A stretch of DNA of 64,000 bases. Origin: Solirubrobacter phytolaccae (GTDB lineage: Bacteria > Actinomycetota > Thermoleophilia > Solirubrobacterales > Solirubrobacteraceae). Position 1 is the first letter of the stretch. Each line of letters opens with the position of its first letter. Under the pieces are notes generated by a model. The model was not told where the DNA came from and ran no database searches. It saw only the letters and a program-made list of their open reading frames with translations. The stretch covers positions 1 through 64,000 of the forward strand of contig NZ_JAPDDP010000015.1 in NCBI RefSeq assembly GCF_027587195.1, read 5' to 3'. This document shows, one piece after another, positions 24,090 through 32,336 of this stretch. Position numbers and translations under genes: made by a program.

Positions 24090-25763
24090 ATGGTGGCCCG
24101 CCGTCGTCGACGTCGTTCAGGGGGACTCGGGTACTCGCCCCGAGCCGGTTCCCTGTTCCTGTCGCCGCCCAAGAGTGCCCGCCGCCGGCGCCGCCGCGGG
24201 CCGTCCTTGAGCATCCTCTTCGTGGCGCTGGTTGCAGTCGCCGCGGTCGGGTTCGGCGGGTACGCGCTGGTCCGCGCGCAGCTGGACAACGACGAGCGCC
24301 GGCCCGCGGTCGTCGCGTACGTGGAGGCGTGGAAGCGCGGCGACTACGAGGCGATGTACCGGCTCGTGGACGCCAAGAGCCAGGCCGCCAACCCGCGGAT
24401 CTCGTTCCTCGCCGACTACAAGCGCGCCAACGAGGCCGCGACGACCGAGAAGATCGCCCCCGGCCGTGTCGGGCCGCTGCTCAGCGGCGGCAAGGTCCGG
24501 GTGCCGGTGACGGTGCAGACCGACGACTTCGGGCCGATCCGGGGCGAGATCGAGTTCTCCGCCTCCGAGGACAAGGAGGGCGTCGGCCACGTGGCCTGGA
24601 CGCCCGCTTTGAGACTCCCCGGCCTGAAGGAGGGCGAGGACGTGACCCGCAAGTCCGGCGCCGCGCCGACCCGCGGGAACATCTACGCCGCGGGCGGCAA
24701 GCTGCTGGACTCGGATCCTCTGGGCGCCTCGATCGCGGGCACCGTGGGCGAGAAGCCGACCGGCCTGAACCGGATCTACGACGAGCGGCTGTCCGGCAAG
24801 CGCTCCTCGACGCTGCGCTTCGGCGACCGTGTGATCTCGCGCGTGAAGGGCACGAAGGGCAAGTCGGTCACCACGACGATCCGGCTCGGCCTGCAGCGGA
24901 CCGCGAACGACGCGTTGGGCGAGTCGCTCGGCGGCATCGCCGTCATCAAGCCGTCCGACGGCTCGGTCCTGGCGCTGGCGGGGCTCGCGGTGTCCGCGCC
25001 CCAGCCGCCCGGTTCGTCCTTCAAGATCATCACCGCCGCCGCCGCGCTGCAGTACAAGAAGGCGACGATGGGGTCGAGCTACCCCGAGCGCACCTACGCG
25101 ACCTTGAGCGGCGCCAAGCTCCGCAACGCGAGCGACGAGGTCTGCGGCGGCTCGCTCACCAACTCCTTCGCGCACTCCTGCAACAGCGTCTTCGGGCCTT
25201 TGGGCGCGAAGGTCGGCGCGAAGCGGATGTACGACATCGCCAAGAAGTTCGGCTTCATGGAGCAGCCCGACATCCCCGCCGCGAAGGTCTCCACGATCCC
25301 GACGGTCAAGGAGTTGAAGGACGCGATCGCCGTCGGCTCGGCCGCCATCGGCCAGAACACCGACAACGCGACGCCGCTCCAGATGGCCTCGGTCGCCGCC
25401 ACGATCGCCAACAAGGGCGTCCGCGTGAAGCCCCACCTCTCCGGCACCAAGCGCGTCCGCAAGCGCGTCGTGAGCGCCAAGGTCGCCGGCCAGGTCCGCG
25501 ACATGATGGTCGCCGTCGTCCAGTCCGGCACCGGCCGCGCCGCCGCCATCCCGGGCGTCACCGTCGCCGGCAAGACCGGCACGGCCGAGCTCGTCTCCAC
25601 GGCCGACATCGCCCAGAACGCCGCCAACACCACGGCCTGGTTCGTCGCCTTCGCCCCGGCCTCGAACCCCAAGGTCGCGGTCGCCGTGATGCTCCCCAAG
25701 GCGGGCCAGGGCGGCACTTCAGCCGCCCCGATCGCCAAGCGCGTCCTGCAGGCCGCGCTCTAA
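24090..25763 (+). CDS. Penicillin-binding protein, class B-like transpeptidase
   Basis: 557-aa membrane-anchored peptidoglycan cross-linking enzyme. A very basic N-terminus ([14 protein letters not shown]) precedes TM ~39-63. An NTF2-like domain (about 70-175, VVAYVEAWKRGDYEAMYRLV) matches the MecA-type N-terminal domain. After a short linker with TRGNIYA comes the transpeptidase domain: S309-S-F-K312 (SxxK nucleophile), S363-C-N365 (SxN) and K495-T-G (KTG in VAGKTGTAEL). All three active-site motifs are present. The classic dimerisation domain is shortened. Divergent from the ECF sigma gene; its stop overlaps the end of the frameshifted secreted gene on the other strand. Confidence 0.92.
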   Translation: MVARRRRRRSGGLGYSPRAGSLFLSPPKSARRRRRRGPSLSILFVALVAVAAVGFGGYALVRAQLDNDERRPAVVAYVEAWKRGDYEAMYRLVDAKSQAANPRISFLADYKRANEAATTEKIAPGRVGPLLSGGKVRVPVTVQTDDFGPIRGEIEFSASEDKEGVGHVAWTPALRLPGLKEGEDVTRKSGAAPTRGNIYAAGGKLLDSDPLGASIAGTVGEKPTGLNRIYDERLSGKRSSTLRFGDRVISRVKGTKGKSVTTTIRLGLQRTANDALGESLGGIAVIKPSDGSVLALAGLAVSAPQPPGSSFKIITAAAALQYKKATMGSSYPERTYATLSGAKLRNASDEVCGGSLTNSFAHSCNSVFGPLGAKVGAKRMYDIAKKFGFMEQPDIPAAKVSTIPTVKELKDAIAVGSAAIGQNTDNATPLQMASVAATIANKGVRVKPHLSGTKRVRKRVVSAKVAGQVRDMMVAVVQSGTGRAAAIPGVTVAGKTGTAELVSTADIAQNAANTTAWFVAFAPASNPKVAVAVMLPKAGQGGTSAAPIAKRVLQAAL

Positions 25764-26692
25764 CAGGCCGTCTTCACGCCGGCCCGCGCGGCCTGGCTGC
25801 TTGCGCGCGTTCGCCCGCGTGCGCACCGCGGTCTTGTAGCTTTGCCGATAGGTCTTCGGCTTGCGCTTGACGAGCTTGCGGAAGCGCTTGACGGCCGCGT
25901 CGGCGAGCCTCATCGTCTTCTGGGCTTTCGCGAGTGTCGACTTCGCGGCCACGCACGGGTCGGGCCCGACGATGAACGTCGCCGAGGCCGTCGCCTCGGG
26001 TTCGAGGTCGTCCGAGTTCTCCTGCACGTACGCGCATAGGAGATAGCTGCCGGAAGTCGTCGTCGCGGTGCGCTCGACGGCAATGGTCCGGGTGCCTTGG
26101 ACGTCGTCCCAGAAGACGTCGTCCGAGTTCGGAGCGTCGAGCGAGTACGCCGGTTCACAGCCGCGTCCGCCGGCCGGTTTGACCGTCAAGTAGACGCGTC
26201 TCGCGAGCTCAGCGGTGACCGGAAGGTTGATCCCGAATCGTTGGCCCGCCGAGACGTGTGGCGGCGTCGCGATGCCGACGCTCGCGTGCGCCTGCCGGAT
26301 GTTGAGCGTCACCGGACCCGAGGCCGCAGAGGCCGACGGCGCGTCGTAGCGGGTCTGCAGATAGGCGCACAACGTGTGCGTTCCGGGCTCCTTGAACGTC
26401 TCTTCCTCGGTCGCTGTCCCGGTCGCGGCACCGTTGCCGGCGGTGAACATGATCCAGGTGCTCCCGGAGATCTCGAGGTCGTCGAGGAACGTCGCCCCGC
26501 ACCCCATCGAGCCGGGCTTGATCGTCATCGAAACAGTTGTTCGGGCGCTCCGGCCCAGCTCACGGAGATCGTGACGGGAACCTCCTCCGTCGGGTCCGGT
26601 GCTGACACCGTGATCGTGTCGGCGGAGGCGGTGGCCTCGCCCGTCGTCGCCAGCGCCAACGCGAGCGCCGCCATCTTGATCGACTTCCTCAT
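25719..26692 (-). pseudogene. Frameshifted secreted protein with two Ig-like repeats
   Basis: One gene split by indels. ATG 26692 opens a signal peptide (KMAALALALATTGEATASA) and the start of repeat 1, ending at a TGA at 26525-26527 after WAGAPEQLFR. The next frame restarts as an ATGA overlap at 26528 and continues repeat 1 (MTIKPGSMGCGATF) and repeat 2 (VYLTVKPAGGRGCEPAYSLD), so the break falls inside a repeated domain, at a place the intact repeat 2 reads through. After repeat 2 is a basic coiled coil that starts at a Cys (PCVAAKSTLAKAQ). Another frame near 25800 would end AARAGVKTAC with a stop at 25760, next to the PBP stop, rather than running to 25719 inside the PBP gene. Decayed gene or sequencing errors. 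Confidence 0.65.
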
Positions 26693-26728
26693 GTCGACCA
26701 ATAGGCGGCGCGGGCGGAAACTCTCCCC

Positions 26729-27670
26729 CTAGAGCAGCTCGATCGGGAAGATCGCCTCCGGCAGGACGGCGGACACGACGAACTGGCCCGCGTCGACGAT
26801 CTCGGAGATCTTCAGGTCGACGACCAGCGAGCACAGCAGGTAGGCGTCCTCGCGGGAGAGGTCCTTTTCGGTCACGAGGTAGTCGATCATCGCGCGGGTC
26901 GCGTTCTGGGCGTTCGCGTAGAGGTCCGGGCCGACGCCGGTGGTCGCGAAGAACGTGCCCTCGTCGACGGCGGGCGTGAGCGGGCCCGGGGCCGTGCGCC
27001 ACTGGGGCGCCGGGATCGAGCGCTTCTGGACGGCGAAGCGCATGGTCGCGTACATCGGGGCTTCGAGGCCGGTGACGCAGATCTCGCCGTCGCCCTGGCA
27101 GCCGTGGGCGTCGCCGGTGGAGAAGAGGGCGCCGCGCTCCTGGATCGGCAGGTAGAGCGTCGTGCCGCGGACGAGCTGGCGGGTGTCCATGTTCCCGCCG
27201 AACACGCCGGGCGGCATGATCGGGGTGCCGCTCGCGCCGGCCGGGCAGACGCCCATCGTGCCCATGAAGGGGTCCAGCGGGACGGTGATGTCGTCGCGGA
27301 AGTGGGTGACGTCGCCCTCGGTGAGGTCGAAGATGCGCAGGTAGGGCTCGGTGAAGTCGTCGGCCAGCAGCCCGAGGCCGGGCAGGATCGCGGTCCAGCC
27401 CCAGCCCTTGGTGTGGATGTCGAGGATCTCGATCGCGAGCGTGTCCCCCGGCTCGGCGCCCTCCACGTAGACCGGGCCGGCGAGCGGGTAGACGCGGTCC
27501 CAGTCGAGCGTCGCGATCACGCTCACGTCCGAGTCCGGGCCGATCTGGTTGTCGGACACGTCACGGGTCTCGAAGACGACGGTGTCGCCGTCGGCGATCG
27601 TCAGGATCGGCTCATTGCTCGCGTCCCACGTGTAATGGACCTGATCCGTGGGGAAGTAGTGCGTGGCCAT
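26729..27670 (-). CDS. Acetamidase/formamidase family amidohydrolase
   Basis: 313-aa cytoplasmic enzyme of the FmdA/AmdA family, which releases ammonia from short amides. Visible features are ILTIADGDTVVFETRDVSDN near residue 25, PVYVEGAEPGDTLAIEILDI, the glycine-rich PPGVFGGNMDTRQLVRGTTL, the His/Asp site STGDAHGCQGDGEICVTGLE, and the C-terminal DAYLLCSLVVDLKISEIVD. This is the full family length. ATG 27670 is chosen; the open frame extends to 27877 but this part is antisense to the neighbouring gene. Its start codon overlaps the opposite-strand start of the next gene. Confidence 0.9.
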   Translation of the reverse strand: MATHYFPTDQVHYTWDASNEPILTIADGDTVVFETRDVSDNQIGPDSDVSVIATLDWDRVYPLAGPVYVEGAEPGDTLAIEILDIHTKGWGWTAILPGLGLLADDFTEPYLRIFDLTEGDVTHFRDDITVPLDPFMGTMGVCPAGASGTPIMPPGVFGGNMDTRQLVRGTTLYLPIQERGALFSTGDAHGCQGDGEICVTGLEAPMYATMRFAVQKRSIPAPQWRTAPGPLTPAVDEGTFFATTGVGPDLYANAQNATRAMIDYLVTEKDLSREDAYLLCSLVVDLKISEIVDAGQFVVSAVLPEAIFPIELL

Positions 27671-29042
27671 GACCGCACGATATTCGTCGCGCCGTTCCCA
27701 CACGTACGCCGCGGCGCTCTGCGCGCTGCTGGTCCTCGCCGCCGCACCGCGAGCGGGGGCTGCGGCGATCCCGGTTCGCGACGACGTCGACGCCGCCGGC
27801 CTCGCGTTCGCCGGGCCGGAGCTGATCACGCTCCGCGAGCGCGACGACGGGTTGCAGCTGGTCGCGCAGCCGCGCAACGGCGGACCGGCACGGTCGCTGC
27901 TGACCGTGCGCCGCGGGCAGCTGGCGTCCGACCCCGCCCGGGAGATGACGGCCTCCGCGGAACGCGTGGCGCTGATCGCCGAGATCGAGGACGGGCCCTA
28001 CCGGGTCTACGCCGGCCCGCCCGCGGGCCCGCTCGCGGTCGTCCGCTCACTGCCCGAGCGCGAGGAGTGGGAGCCGCTGCTCGTCGACGCCGACGGCGAC
28101 CGGGTCCTGATCCTCGAAGCCAAGCCGACCGCGACCGGCGACGGCGAAGGCAGCGACGACGAGGACCAGGACGAGGCCCGCGCGTTCCTGCTCCACCCAA
28201 CGTTCGGCCTGGTCCCGATCGCGTGGGCGAACGGCACGCGCGCCCCGCTCGCGCTCGCGGGTGAACGGGCACTCGCCTACCTGCAGGCCCCCACCCGGCT
28301 CGCGGTCGTCGACCTCGCCACCGGCACCGAGCAGGTCGCGATCCCGCTCGACTCCGACTGGGAGCTGGACGCCGACCTCGCCCCGGACGGTCGCGTGCTC
28401 GTCTCCACCGGTGCCGGCGTCACCCTCGCCGCGCCTGGCGTGGCGCCGCAGCTCATCCCCAACTCGCGTGGGCTCACCCGCGCCCGGTTCGCGGGAAACG
28501 CCATCACCGCGATCGAGGGCAATCCGGTCCGGCAGCCGGTCCTCCTCGGCGCCGACGGCGCACGGACGCCGCTCGGCCTGCCGACACGCATCCTGCCCGG
28601 CTTCGCGGCCGACCCGGCCGGGTTCGCGTGGATCGCCAACGGCTGCATCCGCTCCGCCGCAATCCCGCTCACCCCCGCCGCTCCCGGCGGCAAGAACCCC
28701 TGCCCGACGACCGAGGCGTGGCTCTACGGCATCCCGGGCCCCAGCAAGCTCCGCGGACGCACGATCCAGGCCCCGGTCGGATGCGTGACCGCGCCGCGCG
28801 ACGTCTGCCGCGGCACCCTCGTCGCCCGCGTCTTCGAGGGCGGCCCCAAGATCATCGCCCGCGGGCGCTTCAGCGTCCCGGCCGGAAAGGAGCGCACCGT
28901 CAAGATGCGCGTCACCCGGGCCGCCGCCGCCCAGTTCCGGCGCAAGGGCTACGGCCAGCTCCTGCTCGACGCGCAGATCCGCAACGGGCGGGTCGGCTCC
29001 GGCGGCAACGGGGCCGCCGAGCTCACCGTGGAGATCGACTAG
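27669..29042 (+). CDS. Secreted protein, probable beta-propeller with C-terminal beta module
   Basis: 457-aa exported protein. Signal peptide at 1-29 (LCALLVLAAAPRAGAAA). The body has repeated short strands typical of a degenerate propeller (PYRVYAGPPAGPLAVVRSLP, TRLAVVDLATGTEQVAIPLD, DLAPDGRVLVSTGAGVTL), an acidic loop (GEGSDDEDQDEAR), and two Cys pairs. The last ~100 residues (GCVTAPRDVCRGTLVARVFE, GRFSVPAGKERTVKMRVTRA) form the beta-sandwich tail also seen in other secreted proteins of the window. No specific function recognised. The ATG at 27669 overlaps the start of the acetamidase on the other strand; GTG 27663 is also possible. Confidence 0.72.
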   Translation: MTARYSSRRSHTYAAALCALLVLAAAPRAGAAAIPVRDDVDAAGLAFAGPELITLRERDDGLQLVAQPRNGGPARSLLTVRRGQLASDPAREMTASAERVALIAEIEDGPYRVYAGPPAGPLAVVRSLPEREEWEPLLVDADGDRVLILEAKPTATGDGEGSDDEDQDEARAFLLHPTFGLVPIAWANGTRAPLALAGERALAYLQAPTRLAVVDLATGTEQVAIPLDSDWELDADLAPDGRVLVSTGAGVTLAAPGVAPQLIPNSRGLTRARFAGNAITAIEGNPVRQPVLLGADGARTPLGLPTRILPGFAADPAGFAWIANGCIRSAAIPLTPAAPGGKNPCPTTEAWLYGIPGPSKLRGRTIQAPVGCVTAPRDVCRGTLVARVFEGGPKIIARGRFSVPAGKERTVKMRVTRAAAAQFRRKGYGQLLLDAQIRNGRVGSGGNGAAELTVEID

Positions 29043-29179
29043 CGGTCGAGTGCGGTTTGGACCGCGAGACCATGTTGGTTCGGAGAACGTTCCCCCACAA
29101 TGCTTCCTATGCGGGAACCCCTGATCACCGCGACGTTGTTCTCGATCTACGTCGGCACCACGGGAACGGCGAAGGCTCT

Positions 29180-29200
29180 AGGCGCGCTACAGCGCCTTTA
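29180..29200 (+). terminator. Short terminator candidate
   Basis: AGGCGC / GCGCCT (29180-29185 and 29192-29197), 6-nt loop, followed by TTA. It lies 137 bp after the secreted protein gene and just before the stop of the convergent LAL regulator. Weak T-run. Confidence 0.35.
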
Positions 29201-29203
29201 TCC

Positions 29204-32134
29204 CTAGACCAGCCCAACGCGGTGGGCGACCGCCGCGGCCTCCGTGCGTGAGCGCACGTCGAGCTTCGAAAGGATCCGCGAGACGTGGACGCTCGCGGTC
29301 TTCTCGGCCATATACAGCGCGTTGCCGATCTCTCGGTTCGTGCGTCCGTCGGCGAGCAGGGCGAGTACCTGCCGCTCTCGCGGTGTGAGCCCGAACGGGT
29401 CTTCGCCGTCATCCGTGGCAGTCGGCGCGGATGGCGGCGAAGGCTCGTCCGGGTCATCCATCCGCAGGCGGGCGCGCAGCGCGAAGCCCTCGATCTCCGA
29501 GGACAGCCACGCGGCGCCGATCGCCGAAGCCGAGGCCAGGGCTTCGGCGGCGGCCGCCGTGGCGGCTTCGCGTTCGCCGGCGGCGAGCAGCGCCTCCGCA
29601 CGGCGGCGCCGGGCCTGCGCGGCACGGTAAGGCCGACCCAGCGCGACCCACGCCTCGGTGGCCGCGGTCCACAGCTCCGGGTCCTCGTCCCCACGGGCGC
29701 GAGCGAGCTCCGCCTCCGCCAGCAGCAGGAACGCCGCCTCGACGGGCCGTTCGCCCTCAGCGCACGCCTCGACCCGCGCGAGCAGGCCTTCCGCCATCGC
29801 GATCGCGAGCGACGGATCCTCGCCGAGATCCCGTGCGCGCACGGCGGCGTCGGCGTGCACGCGCACGCCGGACGCGGCCACGCGCGCCATCCGGGGCACG
29901 TCCTGGGAGCAGAAGTCGAGCCGGTCGAGCGCGTTGTCGATCGCGGCCACGGCGGCGTCGAGGTCACCCGCGCGGCGTTCCAGCTCCGCCCGCAGCGCGC
30001 CGAGCGGCCCGATCCACTGCGGCTCGCGCGTGTCCGCGGCCACGTCCTCGGCCTGGTCGAGCAGCGTGCGCGCCGTCTCGTGGTCGCCGCGCCCGAGCGC
30101 CAGCTCGATCCGCCGCAGCGCGTCGTTGATGAAGGTCGTGCCCATCGCGGGCCGAGCGGGGGTCGGCAGGGCGGCCTCGGCCACCGCCCACTCCCCCGCC
30201 TCGAACGCGAGCTCCGCCCGCAGCAGCGCGAGCCATCGGCGCGGCACGCCGCGCTTGGCGGCCAGCTCGTGGCCCTCGTCGGCGACCGCACGCGCCTCGC
30301 CCAGCCGGCCGGCGACGGTCAGCGAGTCGGCCAGGTTGACGTGGACGCTCAGCTTGTAGAGCAGGTCGGCGTTGCGCGCTCGTTCCAGCGCCTCGCGCAG
30401 CGACACCTCGCCCTCCTCGAACCGCCCGAGGCCGAACAGCGCGACGCCCTTGGCGTCCAGCGCCCGCAGCTCCGACACGAGCTCGCCCGCCGCGCGGGCG
30501 ACCTCGATCGCGCAGTCGGCGGCCTCGACCGCTTCCTCGTGGCGGGACTCGAGCATCAGCTCCTTGGCCGTGCTGGCGAGCAGCGTGGCGCGCATCGGCG
30601 ACGGCGCGTCGGGCAGCAGGTCGAGCGCGGTGCGGCGCGTCTCCGCGGCCGCGGCGGAGCGGCCCTGGTTGAACTGCTCGCGCGCGACCAGCTCGAGCAG
30701 GTCGGCGGTGCGCTCGGGGTCGGAGTCGCCGAGCTCGTTCAGCGCGGCGCGCAGGTAGGACTCCGCGCGGCCCGGCTCGTGCTCGCGCCCGGTCGACCAC
30801 GCGGCGTTGCGGAGCAGCTGCACGTGATCGAGGCCGGCGAGCGACTCCGCGTCCGCCACCCGGTCCCACAGCTGGAGCGCGCGCGAGTAGAGCGCGGCCG
30901 CCTCGCCGTTCGCGTGGACCGCCTCGGCGGCCTGCGCGGCCCGGACCGAGGCGACCAACGCCGCGGGCTGGTCGCCCGACTGCAGGTAGTGGTGCGCGAT
31001 GCCCGCCGCGAGGTGCGCGCCCGGCAGCCCTTCGGCGCGCTTCTCCATCGCCCGCGCGAGCGCGAGGTGCAGCGCGGCGCGCTCGCCCGGCAGCAGGTCG
31101 TCGACGACCACTTCCCGCAGCAGCGCGTGCCGGAAGCTGTAGAAGCCCTCCTCGTCCGCCACCACGAGCTGCGCCGCGACCGCTTCACGCACGGGCACGC
31201 GGGGATCGACCCCGGAGGCCTCGACGAGCAGCTCGTGGTCCAGTCGCCGCCCGGCCGCGATCACCCGCAGCAGCTCCTGCGCGTCCGGCGAGAGCCGCTC
31301 GATCCGCAGCATCAGCGCGTCGCGCAGCGTCGGCGGGAGCGAGCCACGCCCGTCGATCCCGGCGGCGAGCAGCTCCTCGGCGAACAGCGGGTTGCCCTCC
31401 GAGCGGGCGAACAGGCGCTCGAGCAGGTCGGCGCGCGGCGCGGCGCCGAGGATGTCGCTCAGCTGCGCGGCCAGCTCCTCGCGCGTCAGCGGCCGCAGCT
31501 CGACGCGGCGGGCGCGCGAGTCACGCTCCAGCTCGGCCAGCAGCGGCCGCAGCGGGTGCCGGCGATGCAGCTCGTCCGGGCGGTACGTGGTGACGACGAG
31601 CACCTTCTCGCGGCACAGCGACGAGGCCAGGTAGACCAGGAACGCCCGCGTGGAGCGGTCGGCCCAGTGCAGGTCCTCGATCGTCAGCAGCAGACCTTCG
31701 TCGCCCGCGAGCAGCTCCAGCAGCTCGAGCAGGCCGTCGAACAGGCGTGCCTGGGCGGTCGCCTCGTCGTCGACGCGGCCCTCCGCGCGGCCGAGCCCGG
31801 GGAGGATCTGGGCGAGCGCGGCGCGGGCAGGCTCCGAGAGCTGCCCGAACGCCTCGTGCCCGGAGCGCGCGAGTGGCCGCAACGCGCCGACGAGCGGCGC
31901 GTAGGGCAGCTCGCCCTCGCCCAGCTCCACGCAGTCGCCGCCGATCACGCGCACGCCGTCCTCGCGCGCGACCCGCTCGAGCTCGCTCAGCAGGCGCGTC
32001 TTGCCGAGGCCCGACTCGCCCGCGACGAACGCGAGCCCGGGCCGGCCGTTGAGCGCTTCGGTGAGGCCCGCCCGCAGCTCGGTGAGCTCCGGCGCGCGGC
32101 CGACGAACGTCGTGCTGGTCACTCGGGAAGCCAC
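29204..32134 (-). CDS. Large ATP-binding LuxR (LAL/MalT-like) transcription regulator
   Basis: About 976-aa STAND-type activator. It begins TSTTFVGRAPELTELRAGL, followed by Walker A AGESGLGKTRLL and Walker B GLLLTIEDLHWAD, an AAA region to about 330, a long helical TPR-like middle (repeats of about 36-40 residues, e.g. RHEEAVEAADCAIEVARAAG), and a C-terminal LuxR HTH (FGLTPRERQVLALLADGRTN, VHVSRILSKLDVRSRTEAAA). Such proteins bind ATP and an inducer, oligomerise and activate transcription. Start chosen at GTG 32134 (or GTG 32122), because the domain starts there and the longer frame to 32371 would run into the divergent peptidase gene. The inducer and targets are unknown; the adjacent S9 peptidase is the obvious candidate. 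Confidence 0.87.
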   Translation of the reverse strand: MASRVTSTTFVGRAPELTELRAGLTEALNGRPGLAFVAGESGLGKTRLLSELERVAREDGVRVIGGDCVELGEGELPYAPLVGALRPLARSGHEAFGQLSEPARAALAQILPGLGRAEGRVDDEATAQARLFDGLLELLELLAGDEGLLLTIEDLHWADRSTRAFLVYLASSLCREKVLVVTTYRPDELHRRHPLRPLLAELERDSRARRVELRPLTREELAAQLSDILGAAPRADLLERLFARSEGNPLFAEELLAAGIDGRGSLPPTLRDALMLRIERLSPDAQELLRVIAAGRRLDHELLVEASGVDPRVPVREAVAAQLVVADEEGFYSFRHALLREVVVDDLLPGERAALHLALARAMEKRAEGLPGAHLAAGIAHHYLQSGDQPAALVASVRAAQAAEAVHANGEAAALYSRALQLWDRVADAESLAGLDHVQLLRNAAWSTGREHEPGRAESYLRAALNELGDSDPERTADLLELVAREQFNQGRSAAAAETRRTALDLLPDAPSPMRATLLASTAKELMLESRHEEAVEAADCAIEVARAAGELVSELRALDAKGVALFGLGRFEEGEVSLREALERARNADLLYKLSVHVNLADSLTVAGRLGEARAVADEGHELAAKRGVPRRWLALLRAELAFEAGEWAVAEAALPTPARPAMGTTFINDALRRIELALGRGDHETARTLLDQAEDVAADTREPQWIGPLGALRAELERRAGDLDAAVAAIDNALDRLDFCSQDVPRMARVAASGVRVHADAAVRARDLGEDPSLAIAMAEGLLARVEACAEGERPVEAAFLLLAEAELARARGDEDPELWTAATEAWVALGRPYRAAQARRRRAEALLAAGEREAATAAAAEALASASAIGAAWLSSEIEGFALRARLRMDDPDEPSPPSAPTATDDGEDPFGLTPRERQVLALLADGRTNREIGNALYMAEKTASVHVSRILSKLDVRSRTEAAAVAHRVGLV

Positions 32135-32281
32135 GACGGCAGTATCGCGCGCGCCGCCGCCGGACCGCGCGGGGCGCGGGGAAACGCCTAGGAGCGGCGA
32201 CGGTCCGGCGGCGGCGATGGAGGGGGACACGCCGCCCATCCTGGCCGGCCTGGCGCGCGCCTGCATCAGGCGGACGGATCG

Positions 32282-32301
32282 AGTTCGAACCCGTTCGAAC
32301 T
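32282..32301. promoter_or_regulatory. Operator-like palindrome between LAL regulator and S9 peptidase
   Basis: Perfect 9-bp inverted repeat AGTTCGAAC-CC-GTTCGAACT, 36 nt before the peptidase ATG and 148 nt before the regulator start. The half-sites resemble Gram-positive SOS boxes (CGAAC...GTTCG) but the spacer is 2 nt rather than 4, so LexA binding is doubtful. A dimeric regulator site is the simplest reading. Confidence 0.45.
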
Positions 32302-32336
32302 TACGCGCGCCGACCGGACCCCTTACGGTGGGCCGC

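Noticed and set aside
29109-29207. 32-aa open frame (MREPLITATLFSIYVGTTGT...)
   Set aside because: No ribosome-binding site, contains the terminator-like stem and overlaps the convergent regulator's stop.
32282-32301. tRNA T-arm-like GTTCGAAC
   Set aside because: No acceptor, D or anticodon arms nearby; explained by the palindrome.
32282-32301. LexA/SOS box
   Set aside because: Spacer is 2 nt instead of 4; only the half-sites resemble one.
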